In this document: piece after piece, positions 10,151-22,624 of the stretch
How the letters are laid out: the number at the start of each line of letters is the position of its first letter
Position numbering within the stretch: position 1 is the first letter of the stretch
DNA from: Gloeophyllum trabeum ATCC 11539
Taxonomy: Eukaryota > Basidiomycota > Agaricomycetes > Gloeophyllales > Gloeophyllaceae
Assembly (NCBI RefSeq): GCF_000344685.1
Contig: NW_006920413.1
Span: 1,367,717 to 1,431,716, forward strand
Direction: 5' to 3'
DNA: 64,000 nucleotides
The notes under the pieces: generated by a model
The model's input: the letters and a program-made list of their open reading frames with translations, nothing else
Told to the model about the DNA's origin: nothing
Databases searched by the model: none
Program-made: the position numbers and the translations under genes

Positions 10151-11951
10151 CCGTTGCCGAGCAGGACCAGGTCGACTTTGAGCGTCGCGAGTTCGGATTG
10201 TGGTGTTGGGGTCTCTGTGGCGTGGTTCTGTGACATGCAGTCACATTTCCAGTAGCTAGACGTCTACCATATATAGTGTGACTACCGCCATACTTGGGTG
10301 GTACTGAAGTCAACTTCGAGGCCCAAGCGGGAAGCATTGTTCATTCAAGCCATATTGAATACCGTTGCCGAGCAGGACCAGGTCGACTTTAGGAAATCGA
10401 GCACAGCAATGCGGGCTTGCACTCGGGGTCCTGGCACCGCGTGATGGAAAGGAGTGACATCCACCTCTAAATATCGAGTTCCTCCTGTGCTAATGCTTAT
10501 TGACTTCTATGTGCTCTCTAAGTACACTTCTATTAGGTCTGAGAGTATGGAGAGAGCCTCTATATATATACAGTCTGGTACAGTATATGTGTAATTGGCA
10601 CCCTTCTCCTTTGTATGAATTGTGCAATACTATATATTACCAAGGTCTGCCTATGGTATAAGTGACAACTCTGCTTCGTAGTTTAAGATCTAGACAAACC
10701 ATGTAGTCCGGTTCATAGCTCATATACACTCATCATGGAATTGTAGGAGTGGTGGTGTTTCAGGATTGATGTGACTCTCTAACACCCATCCTGACTCGGA
10801 AGGTAACAAGGTACATTGGTGAGGTATCCTGTGCCTCAAAGGCTCCAACAAGAATTCCAGTGGAGGAAAGTGCTATTCAAAGCAATGTATTGCACTTTAT
10901 AGTAGGTTGGATAGCTAACAACAGTGGACTATGTGTTGGTATCAGAAGCCAGCCGGTGAACTGTCCTAGGCTACTACTAAATCTGAGTGTGACCAGCCTC
11001 ATGTCCTGGCAACTTGTATCATCAATGTAGAGAAACATTAAACATGTCACCATTGAAGCTTCAATACGGCTTGAATGAACAATGCTTCCCGCTTGGGCCT
11101 CGAAGTTGACTTCAGTACCACCCAAGTATGGTGGTAGTCACACTACATATGGTAGACGTCTAGCTACTGGAAATGTGACTACAGGTCACAGAACCACGCC
11201 ACAGAGACCCCAACACCACAATCCGAATTCGAGACGCTCAAAGTCGACCTGGTCCTGCTCGGCAACGGTAATTGAAGCTTCAATCTCTACATTGATGATA
11301 CAAGTTGCCAGGAGATGAGACTGGTCACACTCAGATTTAGTAGTAGCCTAGGACATGTACTTAATTCACCGGCCGGCTTCTGATACCAACATATAGTCCA
11401 CTGTTCTTAGCTATCAAACCTACTATAAAGTGCAACACATTGCTTCGAATAGCACTTTCCCCCACCGGAATTCTTGCTGGAGTCTTTGAGGCACGGGATA
11501 CTTCGCCGATGTACCTTCCAAGTCGGGATGGTTGTTAGAGAGCCACCTCAATCCTGACATGCCACCACTCCTACAATTCCATGATGAGTGTATACGAGCT
11601 ATGAACCAGACTACATGGTTTGTCTAGATCTTAAACAACAAAGCAGAGTTGTCACTTGTACCATAGGCAGACCTTGGTAATATATAGTATTGCACAATTC
11701 ATACAAAGGAGAAGGGTGCTAATTACACATATACTGTACCAGACTATGTGTATAGGCTCTTTCCATACTCTCAGACCTAAAAGAAGTGTACTGAGAGAGC
11801 ACATAGAAGTCAACAAGCATTAGCACAGGAGGAACTCGATATTTAGAGGTGGATGTCACTCCTTTCCATCACGCGGTGCCAGGACCCCGAGTGCAAGCCC
11901 GCATTGCTGTGCTCGATTTCCTAAAGTCGACCTGGTCCTGCTCGGCAACGG
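10151..11951. mobile_element. Composite inverted-repeat DNA element (A-B-A'-B')
   Basis: A terminus beginning CCGTTGCCGAGCAGGACCAG occurs four times, each directly flanked by TA: forward at 10151 and 10362, reversed with inner ends at 11268 and 11951. Segment A (10151-10361) reappears reversed as A' (11066-11268). Segment B (10362-11065) reappears reversed as B' (11271-11951). The copies are roughly 90% identical or better, with a small indel of about 20 nt next to the palindrome ATTGAAGCTTCAAT. The order is A, B, reversed A, reversed B. Terminal repeats with TA flanks fit a Tc1/mariner-like or similar non-autonomous element, perhaps two copies nested. No transposase ORF is present. Confidence 0.75.
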
Positions 11952-11953
11952 TA

Positions 11954-12796
11954 GGTATCAGACAAGAAAGGACGAAGAATGGGCTGCTAGCCGGTGCCAA
12001 TTTTTTGCTATAGCTATGCGTTGGCTGTTTGCCCGGTGCCGGACGTCTGATGAAAAGCTATGAAAAGCCGAATGAAAGAGCCGGAGCGTAGCGAACCATA
12101 CAAAGACGCGAAGTGCTAAGCGAGCCTTAGCGAGGACGAGCGTCGGCGAAAACAGGCGAAAACATGTTCCCAATTGGCACCCCTGAGCGTAGCCGACGCC
12201 TATCGGTAAGCGAGCCAATCCCCTGCTGAACACGTACTTGAACTAGAGACCGCTGGGGCGGGAGTTGTGTGCTATTGTGTGTACTGGACGAGAGCAAGCT
12301 GCGAGTGATAGAGATATATTTGCGGTCACGGGCTGCTGAGCGTTACGACAAGTTTCCACGAGGCGCACTGTCCAGCGTCGACTAAGGTCAGCAGACCGAC
12401 ATCGCAAACTGTCTCGATTGCGTACGGTGGTTAATTACAACGCCGGGTTTGTCAGGCGAGATGGCCTCTCTTATCGTCGCATACGACAGAGCGGCCGCGA
12501 AACGCTCCTCAAGTCGTATGAACTGCAAGCAAAACGTCGCAGGACACGCCGGTATGGCAAAGGAAAAACCCTACACGGAATAGGCTCAAGCTGCAATAGG
12601 GGCTAACAAGAGGACGCGAGATTTGTATAATTAGATGCGAGATTGCTTGCCGGTAATTGTATCCGCGAAACTGGCCGGAAGAGCATCGTAACGGAACCTG
12701 GATCCATACACCCTTGCCTTCGGCTACGCTCGGCCACATCGGTATGTGCATCCGGCTGGCTAAGGATTTACAGTGACTCCTTTGCCTCTTACTATC
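11954..12796. other. Long upstream region of the aminotransferase gene
   Basis: This stretch holds several imperfect short repeats (gagcgtagc/gcgaagtgc-type words around 12080-12200) but no gene I can support. Confidence 0.35.
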
Positions 12797-14805
12797 ATGT
12801 TCGCCCGCGTGTCCAAGTCATTCCACCCCGCTGCGGCCCCTAAGAATACGGCCCCAGCCATCGGCAGGGGTGTAATCGCGCAAGTAGGGACACCAAGGTA
12901 CGTATTTGTTCATTGAGAGATCTTTGGACTGCGTCATGAATGCCATCGGTGGTCGAAATGGTATTGATAACTGTTCAACAGAGGCCCGACTCAAGAAGGT
13001 AGTCGCCCAAATCAGAGGTCGCTTTCCACCTCATCTGTCTCTCGACCTAAGGCACAGACAGCCGGCTCACCCAATAAAATGCGTGGAGTCTCGACATTAA
13101 CACAGTTCGGCCAGAAACATGTCACGAAAGGTCTGGGTCGTTTGACCGAGGCAGTAGTCACGAAAGGCGAGGGCTCCTATGTGCAACTGGATGACGGACG
13201 CCGAATGCTCGACTTTACAACTGGCATTGGTGTCACCAGCCTCGGTAAGCAAAAAGGAGTATGTTCAGTAGGACAGTCCCTGAACTCTCGCGTCGCTAGG
13301 CCATTGTCACCCGAAGGTTAGCAAAGCGGCGGCGGACCAGTGTATGAATCTCGTCCACGGACAGGTACGTGTCCATTTCATTGACCCACGTTCATCGGCT
13401 GACGGAGAATGACACCCTGAAGTGTAGTATCGCCTTCCATGAGCCTTACTTACGGCTCATCGAGAAGCTACTCCCGATTATGCCCGATCCCTCCTTGGAC
13501 TCATTTTTCTTCTGGAATTCCGGATCGGAGGCGGTCGAGGGTGCTATTAAGATGGCCAGGTGGTACACCGGCAGGCAGAATATCATCACGATGCAAGGTA
13601 AGTTCGCAACTCGCCTCCAATCATATCACCCATCGACACTGAGCGGCACTGACCAGGCGGCTATCACGGGAGGACCTTTGGCGCTATGGCCGTTACCCGC
13701 AGCAAGACGATATATAGCGAAGGATGCCATCCGCTCATGGTAGGTTCATATTGTGCTGCCTGCCTGCAAAAGCCCAAATAGTAACCGCGTGCATACATAG
13801 CCGGGTGTCTTCCCGGTTGCCTATCCCTACTGGCACCAACACGGCCTCCCTCCTAATACCAGCGAGGATGAGCTTAGCGAGCGGTCCCTGTACCAACTCG
13901 ACCTCCTTCTCTCGCAGCAAGTGAACCCCAAGGACGTCGCCGCAATTCTGATCGAGCCTGTCATCGGTGAAGGCGGATACGTACCAGCTCCCAAGTCCTA
14001 CCTGGAGGGTTTGCGCACAGTCTGTGACAAACACGGCATACTCTTGATCATTGATGAGGTCCAGAGTGGGTTCTTGCGGACGGGCAAGTACTTCGCCATT
14101 GAGTATAGCGGTGTCCGGCCGGATATCATGATTGTCGCGAAGGTCAGAGCATTTCTCCTCGTTGCTGACGAGACACTGACTGGCTGAGGCAGGGCATTGC
14201 GAACGGCTTTCCGCTCAGTGGTATCATTTCTCGAAAGGAAATCACGGATAAGCTTTCCCCAGGCTCCATGGTGAGCATATTGACTCGTATGATAGTCCTG
14301 TATTCTCAATTGTCTCCAGGGAGGCACCTATGCAGGAAATGCAGTAGCGTGCGCTGCCGGTGTCGCAGTCGCGGACGCCATGAAGGAGGACAAGATTCAA
14401 GAGAACGTCGCCGCGCGGTAAGCATCCATCTTCTCGCACCCTCTTTCGCGAAGCCATTTATATTCCTGTAGGTCCAAAGAGTTGTTCGATTCACTGGCCG
14501 AATTGCGCAAGGATGCAGAGATCGGCTCGAAGATCCTGGATGTGCGTGGCAGGGGTCTCATGGTGGCTGTCGAGTTCGCCTCTCCAACAGGCACCCCTCA
14601 CGATCCCCTTGTTGACCCTTCGGCGCCGCAAAATCTGGCAAAGAGGGTGGCCAAACGCTGCCTAGAGAAGAACCTGTTCATTCTGACCACGTCCGTTTAC
14701 GAGGTCATCCGGTTCATCCCTCCTCTCAATATATCGAAGGAGGATCTGGCTAAGGGGTGCAAGATCTTCGCTGAGGCCGTGAAGGAGGTCGTTCGGGAGG
14801 GGTAA
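12797..14805 (+). CDS. Class III PLP aminotransferase, GabT-like, probably mitochondrial
   Basis: Pyridoxal-phosphate aminotransferase of the 4-aminobutyrate/acetylornithine group. About ten exons were read. Exon 1 (12797-12897) and the next exon (from 12982) give a basic, Ser/Thr-rich leader including [11 protein letters not shown], a plausible mitochondrial presequence. [20 protein letters not shown] then leads into the fold. Recognised motifs are [14 protein letters not shown], the cofactor-phosphate segment [32 protein letters not shown], the [14 protein letters not shown] aspartate that contacts the PLP ring, and the Schiff-base lysine in [31 protein letters not shown] follows and the protein ends KEVVREG. 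All exon joins keep frame, so the gene looks intact. Substrate is not settled: GABA, ornithine-type or another omega-amino donor is possible. A shorter cytosolic form from the internal ATG at 13079 is conceivable. Confidence 0.85.
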
Positions 14806-15174
14806 ATCACCATGCGGTCTTAACCGGTGGATTTCATTGTAGATCTATGTTGAGAACTAAATTGTAGCATGCCGGGACATTGCGACATTGCTGTAGCTAT
14901 ACGCACGGAATGGATATGAGATTTTCTCCTTTGGCGCTATGCATTCACTACGCTTTCTACACTGTTGACGATTTACCACAAAGCGATGCTTGATCACGAA
15001 CCGCGAACATCTGAATCTAATCTTGCTCTTGGTTCTTGGACTCGCTCCTTTGGCTATCTTTGTACGGCTTCCCGCATTCCGAGAGTCCACTCCGCTGATT
15101 CTTCCGGATCGCAATGATAGAAATGTTACTCAGTTTAGCGTTCACGTCAGTCATCAAGCCAACCAAGTGTCCCC
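14806..15174. other. Spacer between aminotransferase and GNAT genes
   Basis: Nothing recognised; the region serves as 3' flank and promoter. Confidence 0.4.
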
Positions 15175-15939
15175 ATGTCGTACGTGAACCTGTATAAACC
15201 TCCTCCACCCCATGGTCCGACCTGGGGACCCGACCCGTACGACATCAACATCGTCTTCAATATTGACTTCAACCTACTCGAGAACGACAGACTCAAGTTA
15301 ACGCCATTCATACCGGCCAAGCACGCCCAGCTCTATCTCGAGCAGTCGCACGATCGTCCAGAGCTCTACCGATTCCTTCCTTGGCAATTCCCGACGCTCG
15401 ACGATCTGCTGAGCAAGTTGGAGGCTTGGCGTCTCGATCCGACATGGCTTACGCTTGTCATTATTGACAAGACCAGGAACAGCGACGATCCCAGCAACCT
15501 ATCCAGCGAGGGAGGAGGGGTGGCCGGCATCGTCGCGCTTATTCATGGCGACCCCCATAACTTGACGGTCGAGATCGGAGCCATAACCATCCTCCCGTCT
15601 TTTCAGCGCACCCATGTAACGACGCACATGGTCGGCCTCCTTCTTCACTATTGCTTCTCACTTCCTACGGCGGATAAGCCAGGGCTGGGTCTGCGGCGTG
15701 TGCAGTGGGCTGGCAACCCAGCCAATGCCCCTTCGTTCAGAGTTGCAAAGAGGTTTGGTTTCGTGAAGGAGGGCGAGTTGAGATGGACGTGGGTTGTGCA
15801 GCCGGACGGAAAGGAGAATATTCTGAAAGCAAGGGTTGGTGAGTTGCCGGGAAGAGGTAGTGCCTTATATGCGCTCTGCTGGGATGACTGGGAAGCGGGG
15901 GCCAAAGAAACAGCCCGAAGACTCATGGAAACGAAGTAG
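15175..15939 (+). CDS. GNAT-family N-acetyltransferase
   Basis: Single-exon protein of 254 residues of the RimJ/RimL-like GNAT type common in fungi, using acetyl-CoA to acetylate an unknown amine. Recognised features are the N-terminal strand RLKLTPFIPAKHAQLYLEQ; the central VAGIVALIHGDPHNLTVEIG strands with the ITILPSFQRTHVTTHMVGLL segment (acetyl-CoA-binding beta4-alpha3 region, here without a strict Q/RxxGxG/A); and the C-terminal signature RVQWAGNPANAPSFRVAKRF followed by GFVKEGELRW. The latter matches the usual N...S...A..lGF..eG.lR pattern. The ATG at 15175 is the first in frame. There are no introns, unlike its neighbours. The partner substrate is unknown. Confidence 0.85.
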   Translation: MSYVNLYKPPPPHGPTWGPDPYDINIVFNIDFNLLENDRLKLTPFIPAKHAQLYLEQSHDRPELYRFLPWQFPTLDDLLSKLEAWRLDPTWLTLVIIDKTRNSDDPSNLSSEGGGVAGIVALIHGDPHNLTVEIGAITILPSFQRTHVTTHMVGLLLHYCFSLPTADKPGLGLRRVQWAGNPANAPSFRVAKRFGFVKEGELRWTWVVQPDGKENILKARVGELPGRGSALYALCWDDWEAGAKETARRLMETK

Positions 15940-16622
15940 CTCCGTGTAGCTATAGCACTGATGTGTATCCGCTTCGATAAGTCGGAGTCTGGTTATGAAC
16001 TCGAATTGCTAATAGCTATAGTATGATGTAGGTCTAATGTGATGTCCAAGTCATTCATACCAGCACCGTACACTTAGGTCGGTGGAGCCACATTTTCCCC
16101 TTGGCTTCCTAAGACTCTGAGCGACTAGTGAGAGCGCTATCAACATGCGCGGACACAACAGAGGGAAACAGCTCAAGAACGATATTATATGTTCATGTCT
16201 AAGTTACAAATGCTGTCCAAGAGAGGTTCTACGATAATACTAAGAACAACAGCAAGTACAACAATCCAGACCCTCTCTATGCTGGATAAATATCTTATCT
16301 CTATGGGGAGTGTAATTAGTGTAGACACCTATAGCAAGTCCTAGACCCGAGCCTTGCACGCTCGGGATAAATAATGCAAGAGATTGTAGGGACTGTGGTA
16401 GCCAGTTGCATGTTGAATGAGTGAGTAGTGCGACAATTGTAGAGACATAAATAGATGCAGGATTATTTCTTGTGGAGGGAGGCCGCTCATCAAAAGTCGT
16501 GCGACCCGTGTTGAAGATGACGGCCGACGTGGTGAACCCTGCGCATCTTCTTGGTAGTCGGGTTGGTTCCGTTGTTAACGCTTTCGGGGCAGAGTTGGTC
16601 CCAAGCAGCTGGGGCAAACCTA
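15940..16622. other. Convergent intergenic region
   Basis: 3' flanks of the GNAT (+) and laccase (-) genes. No coding or RNA feature recognised. Confidence 0.4.
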
Positions 16623-19191
16623 TTAGTTGGATCTATGAATGAGTTTGGGGGCGTCAGGCGTACTCGGAATCTTTCCCTCTGCTGCGGTGGTACCGTTGGG
16701 ATTCTCGGCCATCACAACCGCAAACCCACTGTCATAGGAGGCTGAGTGGGTATAACAGGGATAGAGAAAAAGGATACGTACGCCTGCAAATGCCAGTCGA
16801 TGTGGCTGCGATCAAAGGACGTTCATTAGTACAGGGGCATCATCATTCGGCAGTATGCGACTGATCGTACCAGTGCAGGAACCACGGGCCCGAGTTGTCG
16901 GTCACAAAGCGGATCGTAACGTTATCCGAGTTATTTGCGTCGGCACCGCCGACGCTGACAACGTCACGCCTGACCGGGCTATCGTAGTTGTATTTGTCGG
17001 ACCCTGCACTCCTAACGACGGAGAAGGTGTGCTAAAAAGTCCCATGAGCCGCGTGTCTGAGAAACTCCAGAGTGTTGTACTCACTCCGTGCAAATGAATC
17101 GGGTGCTTCGGGCGTCGCTTTGGTTTAGTAGATACAGAGAGGGAAATGCGGAAGGGTATCTCACAGGAGCGCCAGCGCTAGTCGCGCTTGCCATCGGGAA
17201 AGATATTTCAATAACCTGGTTGGCTATTTACCGTACGAAAGGTCAGAGAAACTGGCGGGCATGAGAACGACGGTGCAGACCTGGTAACGTATACACACTG
17301 CCCTGGGGCATCAGCTCCTGTGCGGTGTGTGCACCGCTCATGATCTGAAGCAGAACAGGGACCGGAGGGCTGTTGTAAGGAACATCATTCACGGTGAATT
17401 GAGTGCCGCTCTGGAGGCTTGGGTCAGAGATCGCAAATAACAGGATAGATATCGGGCCTACGAAGTCAATATCCATGTTAATGGCGTGGACACCGCATCC
17501 CGCACACTTCCCCCCGGGCTGCAACGCCGTTGTTTAAATCGAATGACTTTGTCACGCTTTCCAACACTTACCGCCTCAGGATTTTCCAACGGCTGTTATA
17601 CATATGCAAGTAAGTCTTCCCCCCATGACTAATGATAGATAAATAGTCGTACATGAAGGTTGGTTTCCTGGAGAGGGATAACACTAGTGGAGCTTGTTGT
17701 CGTCGGGTCTGTGGTATTGGCACCGGAGTAGCGCAAGATTGCTGCATTGATGCCACCGGAGTTGTGACCCGCGGCATTTCCGTTAGACGGGAGCGATCGA
17801 ATCCCTGAAGGATGATCAGCGAATTCAAGCACTCAGAATTCGACGACACTCACAGTAATTGTCGACTTTCTGGTTAGCCTCGAGCTGAAGCGCAAATACG
17901 TGTCAATGACGCGAGCGGGCATGATAGGGGCCCTACGTACAATGAACGAGTAACGTTGACCTACAGGGACGTGGTATGAACATCGGGAATGCGGTGTCGA
18001 CGGGAACACTCTCACGTACCAGCCAGGATCTGAATCGAGTCGACTATGAGGGGCTGATGATTGACGCCATCCACCTCAACGATAGTCATATTATGGCCAT
18101 CGATGGAGAATGTGAATGTAGGATCGCAAGACATAGATATGAGGCGGAAGCGGTACCTATTCAGTGCATAGTCAGCAGTAGCCGCGCGCAACGCAGAAAA
18201 CAAACCTACCGCTTGCCGTGCTCGACAGAAATCACCGAAAGGTTAGAGGTCGGTCCATTCGGATACCGACCTTTTCCGTTAATCAGGACAGAGTCAGACA
18301 GCCTATAAGCAGATATATGAGCTTCGGAGGGGCTGTGAGCAGATCGGTACGTACGGAAAGGGTCCAGCCTGAGTAGAGACCGTGTGGTACCTGAGCACAA
18401 TTGATCTAAGATACTCAGGTGTAACGTGTATGAGATACTTACCAGTCGGCGAGAGTGATGACAGTAGTCTCTGAGGAGAAAAGTGAGTATAATCAATACA
18501 AACGTCTCGTAGAATATGCTTACCATCATCGACGTCGTACATATGTTTGAAGGGGTCATTAGGATCATATATCACGATAGGTCCCCTCAAGCCATCACAA
18601 TATTGTGTTCCAAGGTGCGAATGGTACCAGTATGTCCCAGCTTGGTCCGGCACACTAAAGTCATACTCGAAGGAATTGCCTGGGTTGATGGGGCATTGCG
18701 TGACCATCGCTGTACCATCCGCCCAATTGGATCCCTTCTGGTACAGACCGTGCCAATGCTGGGATAGAGTGGTCATTCCCACGTGCCCCGGCAGTGGCCC
18801 TCTGGTAGAGAGCAACTTACCACCGTTGTACTAGTCAGCATTGTATTGTCCGTCAACTGGTCTACCACGTTGATCTTGAAGTGATCACCCTGGTGATAGC
18901 TCAGCAACGGCATTCCAAGCTAGGATGCTGGGAAAGTACCTTGTTTGCTTTAATGATAGGACCAGGAAAAGATCCCCCAGCCACGACAGTCCTGGAATGA
19001 ACACTCAGCTACAGGACAGAATAATTTGAGCGCGCTCGTTGTAGTGGAACTCACGAGCGGCTGTTTCCATCCGGGCTCAGCTGGACATTGGAGATAGTCA
19101 GATTAGTGTTGGGCCCTACCACGGTGACGCCCAGAGCGCCTGCGACAGCGGATAATGTGAAGAGGGCGGAAAGGGCGGAAGAGAGCGACAT
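16623..19191 (-). CDS. Laccase (multicopper oxidase, EC 1.10.3.2)
   Basis: Secreted blue copper oxidase that oxidises phenols and reduces O2 to water. It acts in lignin, melanin or pigment chemistry. More than a dozen short exons were read. The signal peptide is [20 protein letters not shown] (residues 1-20). Copper motifs are L1 [16 protein letters not shown]2 [17 protein letters not shown]3 [17 protein letters not shown] (split by an intron) and L4 [23 protein letters not shown] (split by two introns). All ten histidines and the type 1 cysteine are present. The residue ten after the L4 cysteine is F (HLQAGF), the position linked to high redox potential in basidiomycete laccases. The C-terminus ends [10 protein letters not shown]. 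No stop or frameshift was found in the joined model. The segment [14 protein letters not shown] carries two extra cysteines where relatives usually have none. Several other intron ends are inferred. Confidence 0.9.
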
Positions 19192-19324
19192 TGAAGTCGA
19201 AGTATAAGTTATGATTAAGAAGGAATGTGAGGCAAAGCACGAAGATAATAAATCTAGATGATACAGCGGGTGTGGAGTTATTCCAGTGGGTCGGTGGTGA
19301 ATGTTTCTAGCACTCGATGGCCAG

Positions 19325-19332
19325 TTTTTATA
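19325..19332 (-). promoter_or_regulatory. TATA box of the laccase gene
   Basis: TATAAAAA on the minus strand lies about 134 bp upstream of the ATG at 19191. The distance allows a 5' UTR of roughly 100 nt. Confidence 0.45.
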
Positions 19333-21612
19333 GGCCTCGAGTTCCTGAGCATTTGCGCTGTTGTTCCGATGCATGAGTCGAACGCGTCATGGCGAGCAGT
19401 TGGTTTCACTGGATGTCCGCCACCGCAGAAATGATGAGTTGCGGCCCTCGACATAATCTGGACAATCGCCGCTGTCAGGTTGGACAATGAAATTCATTGC
19501 CACCTGGAGAGGCGATTATGGCTATCCAGTAAGCGTGGGTAAGACTAAGAATCCTGTCCAGTTGTGAAAGTCGGTGCTCCCGCATGGGCCTGTCGGAGAG
19601 AAAGGTCGGTCATACAGAACCGCTTCCGGCGGCACTGGAAGAAAAGTATACGGATACTCAAAACCAGTCAGCTATCAGATAGACCTGTTGAGTACCCTCT
19701 CTTAGTCCCATCAACAAGAGCAGATGTAGTACTTAGCAGGTCATAGTCTTTCGATTTCCCTGATACCCGTTCTTATGGTGAGCGTGTCATGTCATAAAGC
19801 TTACGAAGACAAACCAATGACATAGCACTCAGAGACAACCCGAATCGTAGAATTTACAGATACCTGGACATCTTCCTTGAGCTCTCCCAAATTGCCAGGC
19901 ACGGACGATATGACGAGTTTCAGGGCTCATACTAGTAGGGAGTTGGCTGCGCGAGGGACCTGACACTCAGACTCCTATGTTGAAATTTCTCGGTCAAAAC
20001 CAAGGCGGAACATGGGGGCTCTACGTGGTCGATGTGTTTGTGGCAAAGGCGCCGCGTAGTAAGTGACCAAGCACAGCTGATGTCGGCGATTTACTAAGTA
20101 GCAGATCCAAGTGGCTGTGTATGTGGCGTCAGCTTCTTCCGCCAACTTCGTGTGGCTCCCCATGCTTCTTCGTGTCCCGCGTTCCAAACTTCGAACGTGC
20201 TGAAGGTGAAGCGTCGATAGTACCAGTTCGGCTCGCCAACTTTGGTGGAACTCGGATGCTGGTTTAATTCCAGCAGTAGCTTGGCCTACTCGGAACCTGG
20301 ACTCTGCGTAGCTCTCCGAAAGCTTGAGAGCGACGCTGAAGCACATCACGAATCCTCAAGCAAGTGGCGCACCAAATACCCCTTTATCTGTACAACCTGT
20401 AGAGACAACGAGGAGACACGGCGATCAAGTGTACGCATCACCATCTTCGGAGAGATGATGTCCTATGCTGGACGGGTTGTTATCGCCGGCTCATACGCAA
20501 CACCCGTGCGCAAGTGATACCCACACGCCAGTAAGCTGACGCATCCGCCGCAGATGAGCGCTCACTGCTGAGCATCGCTGGCGCATCTGTCTTGGATCTC
20601 TCTCACCGTTGGTATGAGACCCTTATGGTGGCGTAGTCTACAAGGTGCGGCTGGGCCGTTATTCAATTGGACGCGAAACTTGTTTGTTCTCTGCCCTGAC
20701 GCGCCTATGCCATCCAGCAAGATAACTACTTCTGAACAAAATGCTGATGTCGCACATAGACATTCCTCTGGATGATTGACTTTCTGGGACGGGTACAGGA
20801 CATCAGGGAATAACGTTATAGAGGTTTGTGTCTGGATGGATCCCAGTGTAACAGACGGTCACCGACCTACTCCAGCAACAACTGTCCAACAGCTGAGTAG
20901 TGCGGTCATCTCGTACTAAAACGACGGAGGAAAGATATCACCCCCTGGACTGTTGGTGGTTAAAGCTGCAATCAAGCTCGTATGGGGCACGTAATGTTTT
21001 CCTCCCTGCCATTCTTTTGAGAGCTGAGCGCTCGTATGGGATGCAGCTCACTCCCGGGTCAGTCTTAGTCTGGTCAGGATGTTCTTAAGGCTTGCTGTCG
21101 AACAACTGACGTTGTCGATGTCCATGATATCATCCGAGACGAACGTAATTTTTATCCCTCGTAACATCATAAGGACATGACCCGCCGGCGGAGGCAACAG
21201 GTTCTCTCGTGGTCTTATAAATCAACGGTTACCTGGACCACGCCCGTCCAATCATATACTAGCGCGAGGCCATGTATGGCTGATTTGTTGTGGTCTTTGA
21301 TCCATGACTGGTGCCACTGAACGTTACTGTACCAGGCCTTAGATAACTTGAGCGCTCCCAAACTATCGTCCATGTGACCCTTTCAATGCATCATGACGGA
21401 CTACGTCATAGATGACTATGCTTCTTCTCCGAGCCACTAGATACTAATCCAGGAGATAGGCTTGTGCTGCTTGAATGTGAACATCTCCAGACTGTGCATC
21501 TTACATATATAGGCAGCCGAAACCTCCATTGCTGCTGGGAAGAGACTTGCTTAAGTACGGCGCTGCGCGGCACGCCGGAGTCCGATTCCCTTCCGCTTGA
21601 CCATTCCTAGAG
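19333..21612. other. Gene-poor 2.3 kb region with possible coding relics
   Basis: No gene can be modelled. On the minus strand a short open stretch from about 21373 down to 21224 starts MDDSLGALKLSKAWYSNVQ, ends about 48 codons later and looks protein-like. Another open stretch at 19975-20349 (-) has no recognised family. These may be decayed gene pieces. Confidence 0.3.
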
Positions 21613-21620
21613 CTCTGGAG

Positions 21621-22244
21621 CACCCGAGTGACACCAAAAGCGAGATTCCTTAGACTTGGGACTACGCCCCAAGACGCGAGACCAAGGGGTCTTGAAAACC
21701 TTATTTTGCCACCCCACCTGAACGCCCCCCCTGGGTACCCCACCTCGTCCCCCTTGACTTCAACGCTCGAGCATCGGTCTACATACAGTACACGTCACCG
21801 CCTACACTAGTATAATAAGGCCGTCCGCTACTCTGCTCGACACCCCGTCCTCGCTGTCTTCCCCGTCGACCACCATGCCCTTGCCGCTTCCGGCCGCGGT
21901 CCGGGTAGAAGTCTGGTAGCAAACCCCAACCCTAGGGTGTACCGCCACGGGTCAGGTGACAACGCCAGCGTCGGCGCCCGGCGTGTTGTCACCGCCCGCT
22001 TTAGGCCTCTCGTCATCGTCGCCGACGATGAGCATGGCTGTAGCATTTGTATGTAGTCGTAAAAATATGGAATAAATCTCATTAAATACACAAAATTCGT
22101 TTGATGGATTTGACATGTACGCGCCGCCACTTACACGCTCCGATCGAATGTCATCGCCGTCAGGAATGTCGCGCTCACTGTGCTCAATGGCAGCGGCCGA
22201 TCGCACCGTATAAAGCCTCGGAAATGCACGATAAATTCCTAAAT
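21621..22244. repeat. Left terminal inverted repeat
   Basis: Pairs with 24868-25485 in reverse complement with a few substitutions and small differences near the inner end. Confidence 0.88.
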
Positions 22245-22624
22245 ATTACTATTACATGTTGTCTCGTGTTAAATGCCCCTCTATGCATATACAATGTTCA
22301 TATATGTGAATACTCACCTATGTCCAAGGGTATATGCTGCAAAATGCATGGTAGCAGCAGTGGGAAATGTTCTAAAGCGAAAGTATCAGCAAAGAATAGT
22401 TCTGGTAACACTTTACTGTCCATAAGACCCAAAAAACCGCTGTCGTTGCGATGCTGGTGGGTCTATTGCATAGGAACAACTGCACAGCAAGGAGAGTGCA
22501 ATCAGACCCAAAGAGGAGCAGAGAAGGAAGAAATTTGAGAGGCCAAGGTAGATAAAGAATGCCGAACACATGTGCTCACATAAAAGGGCCTGACTGCCTG
22601 CATACGCACGACCAGGGAAGAACT

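Noticed and set aside
11082..11318. ORFs at 9993-10337 (-) and 11082-11318 (+) sharing the same protein start, MLPAWASKLTSVPPKYGG
   Set aside because: The similarity is explained by the inverted A/A' DNA repeat. Frames are short and end in different sequence, so there is no evidence of a conserved protein.
16623..19191. Possible laccase pseudogene because single-frame ORFs are all short
   Set aside because: Joining the exons at standard splice sites restores all four copper motifs and a continuous frame; the fragmentation is due to many introns.
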